Of a stretch of DNA of 43,792 bases, positions 39,848 to 43,792 are shown piece by piece. A program made the translations under genes and the position numbers. The stretch lies in the IMG/VR virus record IMGVR_UViG_3300042987_001137, positions 1 through 43,792 of that record. One strand, 5' to 3'. How positions within the stretch are numbered: the stretch's first letter is position 1; each line of letters starts with the position of its first letter. Below the pieces are notes generated by a model. That model did not search any database, was not told where the DNA came from, and worked only from the letters and a program-made list of their open reading frames with translations. Source of the DNA: a virus.

Positions 39848-41482
39848 TCAAACAGCAGGTCGCTGACCAAGGCTTGGTTTGTACATATTACCTTCCTTGT
39901 CGTACATTTCAAAACCATCCATACGAACAAATGTAGAAGGAACGTTAAAGAGTCGTTGCATCATTGGCATCATCATTGGAGATTGACAGTTGTAAGGAGG
40001 AACATCCATATAAGAAAGAGCTGTGCGTGTAAGCTCAACACGAATCTTCTCTTGTTTTTTTTCGTTATCCCTGACAAGTTTCTGTTCAATTTCTGCAATG
40101 CCATATACATCTACAGGAAAATCAGATGGCTCAGGTGGGAACACCCCCTCTTTGAAACGCATGGCATAGATATGCTTACAGTATCTAACCTCATCTAGCA
40201 ACGGAGTCCATGTATCAGTTAAGGATGTCAAATCACCATTAGACGAGCTGTAATCTTCATAGGTAACCAAACTATCCCCCTTGGCTCCAGGGAGAGCAGG
40301 ATCTGTTCCTCTAAGAAACACTGAACCAAAGTCACTATAAACGCCTGGATTATCTCGTGTTGTGCCAGGTACTGTTGTCGAACTTGGCGTAACAGTTGGA
40401 GGCACGTTGTATTGAGGAGCAGGAGACTGAATTGCCATGTCTCGATTGACAGTGGCCGAGGTCATGGCACTGTTATCTAAAACGCCTTTTAAGGTGATAA
40501 TCTCTCGCCTACCTGGTTTAACTGTAGAAATACTATTACGTGGAAAGCACCTTTTATTGTTTTCTTTCAATGAAGTCATGAAGGCAAAATCACGACGTGT
40601 AAAGTCCTGACATGAACAACAGTATCGTGTTCCTGTCATAAAAAATCTACCAACAGATGGAGGCCTAGTTGCAGGCGTAACCAGTGTTCGATCAGGAGTT
40701 GCTTCTACAGATCCTCGTTTTCTTAGTGTGAGTACACCGGTAAATGGATTTGTGTCGACAAGGATGGCTTGAATGTAGCCATAACGTTTCTGAGTTGTTG
40801 GATCAATAGTATCCCTCGTGATTGGAACTCCATTCTGCTCAACAATCCGATCTTCTAATATCTCTCCGTTAATTGCCTTGAGTCCCCCTGGTACTCCTGG
40901 AATAGGAACATAGAGAGGAGGTGGCAGAGGATTTGATGTACTCCAATCCCCCTTTAACTTGACATACCAATACTCATCATCTTCTGTTACAGAAGCAATG
41001 GAAGCAACACTATTGGTTATGTAGAACTCTGGATCAAACCATTGTCCAATGTTTTCGTAATCATTAAATTGAGCATCATGCCAATAAAAAGGATTAGTGA
41101 CTCTAGTGTTTCGTACGTTATCAAACCGAAGGCTGCCAGCTACGCGAATACCTGACCAATGCATTCCAAATTCTTTTGCCACCGTGGGGAAACCCACAAA
41201 AATACCTGGAATGGTTGGTGGATTAGTACCAGACTGCTGCACACCTTGCGGCAAAGGAATGCGGTAGTTGAATGGATACTCATAGGAAGTGTCAGAAACA
41301 GAGGCGGTAGCTAATTCGTAGCCCCGCCTCCAACGTAACCAGGAAGATTCCCGGTCCATTGAATACAATGAGTTCGGAATTGATCCTTTGGAAAATTCAG
41401 TAACAATTGGTTTGACTGGTCTCGGATCAAAATATTGTGTGCTCTGAAAATTACCAAAAGAGTTTCCGCTCTTTTTGGCCAT
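39848..41482 (-). CDS. virion structural protein (544 aa)
   Basis: This 544-residue protein begins MAKKSGNSFGNFQSTQYFD and has many Pro, Tyr, Asp and aromatic residues, typical of a beta-rich virion protein. A short Cys cluster (TRYCCSCQDFTRRDF) near residue 285 could hold a metal or disulfide. No enzymatic motif is found. It may be a tail, baseplate or capsid-associated protein; it lies three bases downstream of a smaller structural gene and upstream of the collagen fibre. Confidence 0.55.
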   Translation of the reverse strand: MAKKSGNSFGNFQSTQYFDPRPVKPIVTEFSKGSIPNSLYSMDRESSWLRWRRGYELATASVSDTSYEYPFNYRIPLPQGVQQSGTNPPTIPGIFVGFPTVAKEFGMHWSGIRVAGSLRFDNVRNTRVTNPFYWHDAQFNDYENIGQWFDPEFYITNSVASIASVTEDDEYWYVKLKGDWSTSNPLPPPLYVPIPGVPGGLKAINGEILEDRIVEQNGVPITRDTIDPTTQKRYGYIQAILVDTNPFTGVLTLRKRGSVEATPDRTLVTPATRPPSVGRFFMTGTRYCCSCQDFTRRDFAFMTSLKENNKRCFPRNSISTVKPGRREIITLKGVLDNSAMTSATVNRDMAIQSPAPQYNVPPTVTPSSTTVPGTTRDNPGVYSDFGSVFLRGTDPALPGAKGDSLVTYEDYSSSNGDLTSLTDTWTPLLDEVRYCKHIYAMRFKEGVFPPEPSDFPVDVYGIAEIEQKLVRDNEKKQEKIRVELTRTALSYMDVPPYNCQSPMMMPMMQRLFNVPSTFVRMDGFEMYDKEGNMYKPSLGQRPAV

Positions 41483-41484
41483 GA

Positions 41485-42270
41485 TCAGAAGAATCCGCCT
41501 TGAGCAATCACCTGAGCACCGGGAGTATAACCACCATTGTTTGGACCATCTGGGAACACTCCAACGTAAATACGATCGCCGCGTTCCAGGAGGATTCCCT
41601 TGTTTCGCAGAGGTGCTGTATTACCTAAACCAGTAGTATTACCAGCCTGCATAAGTGGTGTAGCAAGTTGTGGCATCACATCAGAGCAGTCCACAACACC
41701 GCTGTTGGCTGGAACTGTTTTAGAGAACAGGAGCTTGTAGTCGCCAGAACCAGGAATTGGCGTGGTTGTGCCACGAGTCTGATAGAAAACAAAAGTCACA
41801 GCTTGTTGATAACCATAAGAGATTCCGTTGTAAAGGAATCCATTGGCCGTACCACCTGAGTAGTTAAGTGCAGAGTTAACTCCAGTCAGTGTAGTTGAGC
41901 CTGTATAGGTGTAGTAACCATAACCACTGTAAGGAGCACCTGGTCCTGTCAAGCTGCCTGTGTTGGAGATGAATACAATCTGTCCGCTGACCAAGGAGAT
42001 AGGAGTACCAGACGTAGTGGTATTAACTACAAAATCAGGACCTCGATAATAATCATTTCGCGCAATAGTAATTGAATCTACGATGCCACCAGAATTATTA
42101 TCTTCTGCTAAATCAGCATCCATGTCCACAAGGATAGAAGGCGCCTGCCCACCTTGCACAAATAAGGTATTTGTAGCTGCACTGCCAACGGTCTGTGTGG
42201 TTACCCGAACACTGTCAAACAGTGGACGATCGACAAAGACTGGCTGCTTATTAGACGAGGTAGTGCTCAC
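41485..42270 (-). CDS. virion structural protein (261 aa)
   Basis: Beta-rich, with Gly/Ser/Thr/Tyr runs (GAPYSGYGYYTYTGSTTL) and no catalytic motif; the C-terminus is GAQVIAQGGFF. It lies at the head of the structural pair (41485-42270, 39848-41482), which suggests a shared virion structure. The family is unknown. Confidence 0.55.
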   Translation of the reverse strand: MSTTSSNKQPVFVDRPLFDSVRVTTQTVGSAATNTLFVQGGQAPSILVDMDADLAEDNNSGGIVDSITIARNDYYRGPDFVVNTTTSGTPISLVSGQIVFISNTGSLTGPGAPYSGYGYYTYTGSTTLTGVNSALNYSGGTANGFLYNGISYGYQQAVTFVFYQTRGTTTPIPGSGDYKLLFSKTVPANSGVVDCSDVMPQLATPLMQAGNTTGLGNTAPLRNKGILLERGDRIYVGVFPDGPNNGGYTPGAQVIAQGGFF

Positions 42271-42346
42271 AATGATCTCCTTGAAAAACTGCCGTACTCG
42301 CTGGCATATTAATGATTTTTATTCTAATGCAAGCTTGGATTTTTAA

Positions 42347-42664
42347 CTATTCTCCAAGCTGGGAAAAAACAGAAAAACCAACAGGAACCTTCATCTTTCT
42401 TTCAACGATACCTTCTGGATCCATGGTCAGATTGAGAAATCGTTGAAAGGAAGAACCTTGATCAGGTCCTTGTGATTTAAAAGCACTTGCTTTATCAAAT
42501 AAACGCCCAATTAAAGTATCTGGTTTTTCTCCAAGGGAAACGGTACCCACACCAGAGTTCGATGGAGAAAAAGGTAAAGATCGTGAGCCAATGGCGTACT
42601 GCATCCACTCACTGGGTAACGCCTCATCAGAGAGATAGGAACGTCTGGTAGATGCAGCAGCCAT
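42347..42664 (-). CDS. hypothetical virion-associated protein (105 aa)
   Basis: Polar protein with a basic N-terminus (MAAASTRRSYLSDEALPSEW) and Ser/Phe/Gly-rich middle. Its start overlaps the stop of the transglycosylase gene by one base. It may be a small partner of that enzyme. No family is recognised. Confidence 0.55.
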   Translation of the reverse strand: MAAASTRRSYLSDEALPSEWMQYAIGSRSLPFSPSNSGVGTVSLGEKPDTLIGRLFDKASAFKSQGPDQGSSFQRFLNLTMDPEGIVERKMKVPVGFSVFSQLGE

Positions 42665-43323
42665 TAGTTGAAGAGGTCAAGGTAATCGGTTGGCATTGGC
42701 AGTGACTCGTTGGCAAAAGAAAGAAGATCAAGCGCGGATTCCGGCCTGAAACTTTGCTCTTGTTTTTGTTCAACAAACTTGGACAGGACTTGCTTGAGAA
42801 GTGTTTCTGCAAGGTTATTGCCCTTATCCACTGCCTGAGATGTGGTTGCAGAAGGAGCAGCGGGTGCCGCTGGTGGAATATCTCCAAGGACGCGTTGTGC
42901 GTTCTGATAGAGATCTCCTCCTTGTTTAAACCGAGGTAATACACCTGCAACTGAAGTCCCAAAGGCATCCTTTGAATTCAGAGATACATTTGGATTACCA
43001 CCTAAGACTGTTGCATAAGCACGGGCAATACCCATGCCTGGTTTATAGCCACGATCCTGGAAGTATTGAAGAACCTTTGGCATCTGACCAGCCCTGGTTT
43101 GAGGGCCAGTAATACCATAAATTCTTTGTTCATTTTGCCCAAATTGAATCAGGCCTTTATGACGACCTCCAGCACCACCAACAATGTTGGGATCCATATT
43201 CATCCCTGATTCCAGGGATAAAAATGCACCGAACTCATAGGGATCTAATCCAAGTTGTTTGGCGCCTTGGATAATCGCCATGCGGTCAGATTCAGGGAGA
43301 ATACCAACTCGTTTGGGTGCCAT
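42664..43323 (-). CDS. lytic transglycosylase-like virion enzyme
   Basis: Residues about 10-95 resemble the SLT lysozyme fold: LGLDPYEFGAFLSLESGMNM with a catalytic-type Glu in the position of SLT 'ESxxxP', and then GGRHKGLIQFGQNEQRIYGI. The second half is low-complexity (Ala/Pro/Gln) with a Leu/Lys helix. Virion-borne muramidases open the wall during DNA entry. It lies with virion genes rather than the endolysins. Confidence 0.7.
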   Translation of the reverse strand: MAPKRVGILPESDRMAIIQGAKQLGLDPYEFGAFLSLESGMNMDPNIVGGAGGRHKGLIQFGQNEQRIYGITGPQTRAGQMPKVLQYFQDRGYKPGMGIARAYATVLGGNPNVSLNSKDAFGTSVAGVLPRFKQGGDLYQNAQRVLGDIPPAAPAAPSATTSQAVDKGNNLAETLLKQVLSKFVEQKQEQSFRPESALDLLSFANESLPMPTDYLDLFN

Positions 43324-43339
43324 GGTACTTTTTTCTGTA

Positions 43340-43456
43340 TTAACTTGCTACCCAATTTGAACTTGCCCGGAGACCTGGAATGAACACTGTCTGAAGCACC
43401 AAGGTAGATGCGAGATGGGTCAGGGTTCGTTTAACAAATTTCGGGCAGAGAATCAT
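43340..43456 (-). CDS. possible small basic peptide (38 aa)
   Basis: ATG 43456 opens 38 codons (MILCPKFVKRTLTHLAST and onward, ending in SSNWVAS) that stop just upstream of the transglycosylase gene. It is amphipathic and weakly basic. I recall similar small ORFs in cyanophages, but a chance ORF is also possible. The remaining ~85 bases to the next gene hold nothing I can identify. Confidence 0.35.
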   Translation of the reverse strand: MILCPKFVKRTLTHLASTLVLQTVFIPGLRASSNWVAS

Positions 43457-43542
43457 GGTTTTAAAGCAACAACACTGGCCCCCATAGATCAATGATCTGT
43501 GTCCAGTAGGCTGGGCTTACATGTTAGACAATGCCAGAAAAA

Positions 43543-43792
43543 TCACGCCTGTGTGTTAAAAATTGAATTCTTAAACATTTCCAGGAGTTTTTGCGCTTCT
43601 TCCCCTTTTGGATTAAATTTCTCCACAGGTGAACCGACAGGCTGAATGCCTTGTACCCCATCATGAGATGCAGAAGGAATTTCGGCTGGGATTCCCAGGG
43701 GGGCACTCTGAAGTGTCGGCCCTTGATTGAAAGCTGCATAAGGAGCGGCAGAAGCACCCGCAAACGCATTACCAGGAAGAGCAGAAAGATCC
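43543..43792 (-). CDS. hypothetical protein, C-terminal part only
   Basis: The frame is open from the window edge and stops at 43543; 82 residues are visible, Pro/Gly/Ala-rich (GNAFAGASAAPYAAFNQG, then PAEIPSASHDGVQGIQPV) with a short helix near the end (EEAQKLLEMFKNS). Low complexity suggests a virion protein tail or scaffold-like protein. The start lies beyond the window. Another frame here (43524-43769) is a shadow. Confidence 0.55.
   Translation of the reverse strand, partial: DLSALPGNAFAGASAAPYAAFNQGPTLQSAPLGIPAEIPSASHDGVQGIQPVGSPVEKFNPKGEEAQKLLEMFKNSIFNTQA

Noticed and set aside
43524-43769. 81-residue minus-strand ORF at the right edge
   Set aside because: Another frame on the same strand is open to the window edge with a more natural composition, so this one is a shadow.
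1-43792. Integrase, reverse transcriptase or diversity-generating retroelement
   Set aside because: No recombinase or RT motif is seen, and the fibre repeats show no template-variable pair.

Overview
The window is a stretch of a lytic-type cyanophage genome, open at both ends with a cut gene at each end. The likely host is a Synechococcus/Cyanobium-like picocyanobacterium. This rests on gene content: a high-light-inducible (Hli) type protein, an NblA-like phycobilisome-degradation protein, a phage S-adenosylmethionine decarboxylase (SpeD), a Dps-type ferritin, two Fe/2-oxoglutarate oxygenases, phage tRNAs, collagen-like and repeat-rich fibres, and many very small basic or membrane proteins typical of marine and brackish cyanophages. 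I see no integrase, terminase, portal or obvious major capsid gene, so the window covers only part of the genome. Most of it is moderately AT-rich, with short GC-rich islands inside several genes.

Layout. 1-5019 (+): a Gp157-like protein, small hypotheticals, a 2OG oxygenase, a zinc-ribbon protein, a virion protein and a Dps homologue. 5005-8759 (-): an HNH protein, tRNA-Thr(UGU), tRNA-Pro(UGG), a second 2OG oxygenase, a tRNA-like element, small basic proteins, a SAM methyltransferase and an hli operon. 8810-14684 (+, broken by one small minus gene): replication and metabolism, with a PD-(D/E)XK exonuclease, a primase/D5-type helicase, SpeD and a GT4 glycosyltransferase, closed by a clear terminator. 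14727-15042: a non-coding segment with a long inverted repeat, G-tracts and repeated 13-mers, which is the best candidate here for a replication origin or other cis element. 15043-18018 (+): HNH-like genes, a virion protein and small proteins. 18015-25849 (-): an endolysin (glucosaminidase plus M15 peptidase), a tail-fibre assembly protein and three fibre genes (beta-propeller and 26-residue TG repeats). 25902-29410 (mainly +): an HTH regulator, a DNA adenine methyltransferase homologue, dCTP deaminase and a DUF3310 protein. 29413-33741 (-): NblA-like, T4-type lysozyme, small basic proteins, a large virion protein and an HNH nuclease. 34088-43792 (-): a glycosyltransferase-methyltransferase fusion, a long collagen-like fibre, several virion proteins and a lytic transglycosylase.

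How the genes fit together. The exonuclease, primase-helicase, Dcd and methyltransferase homologue would serve DNA replication and nucleotide supply. Hli, NblA-like, SpeD, Dps and the oxygenases look like host-metabolism genes that act on photosynthesis, polyamines and iron or oxidative stress during infection. The glycosyltransferases and the fibre block point to surface recognition and virion decoration. Coding strand changes about ten times, and opposing genes commonly meet at shared or overlapping stop codons, so the region is a mosaic of short modules rather than long operons.
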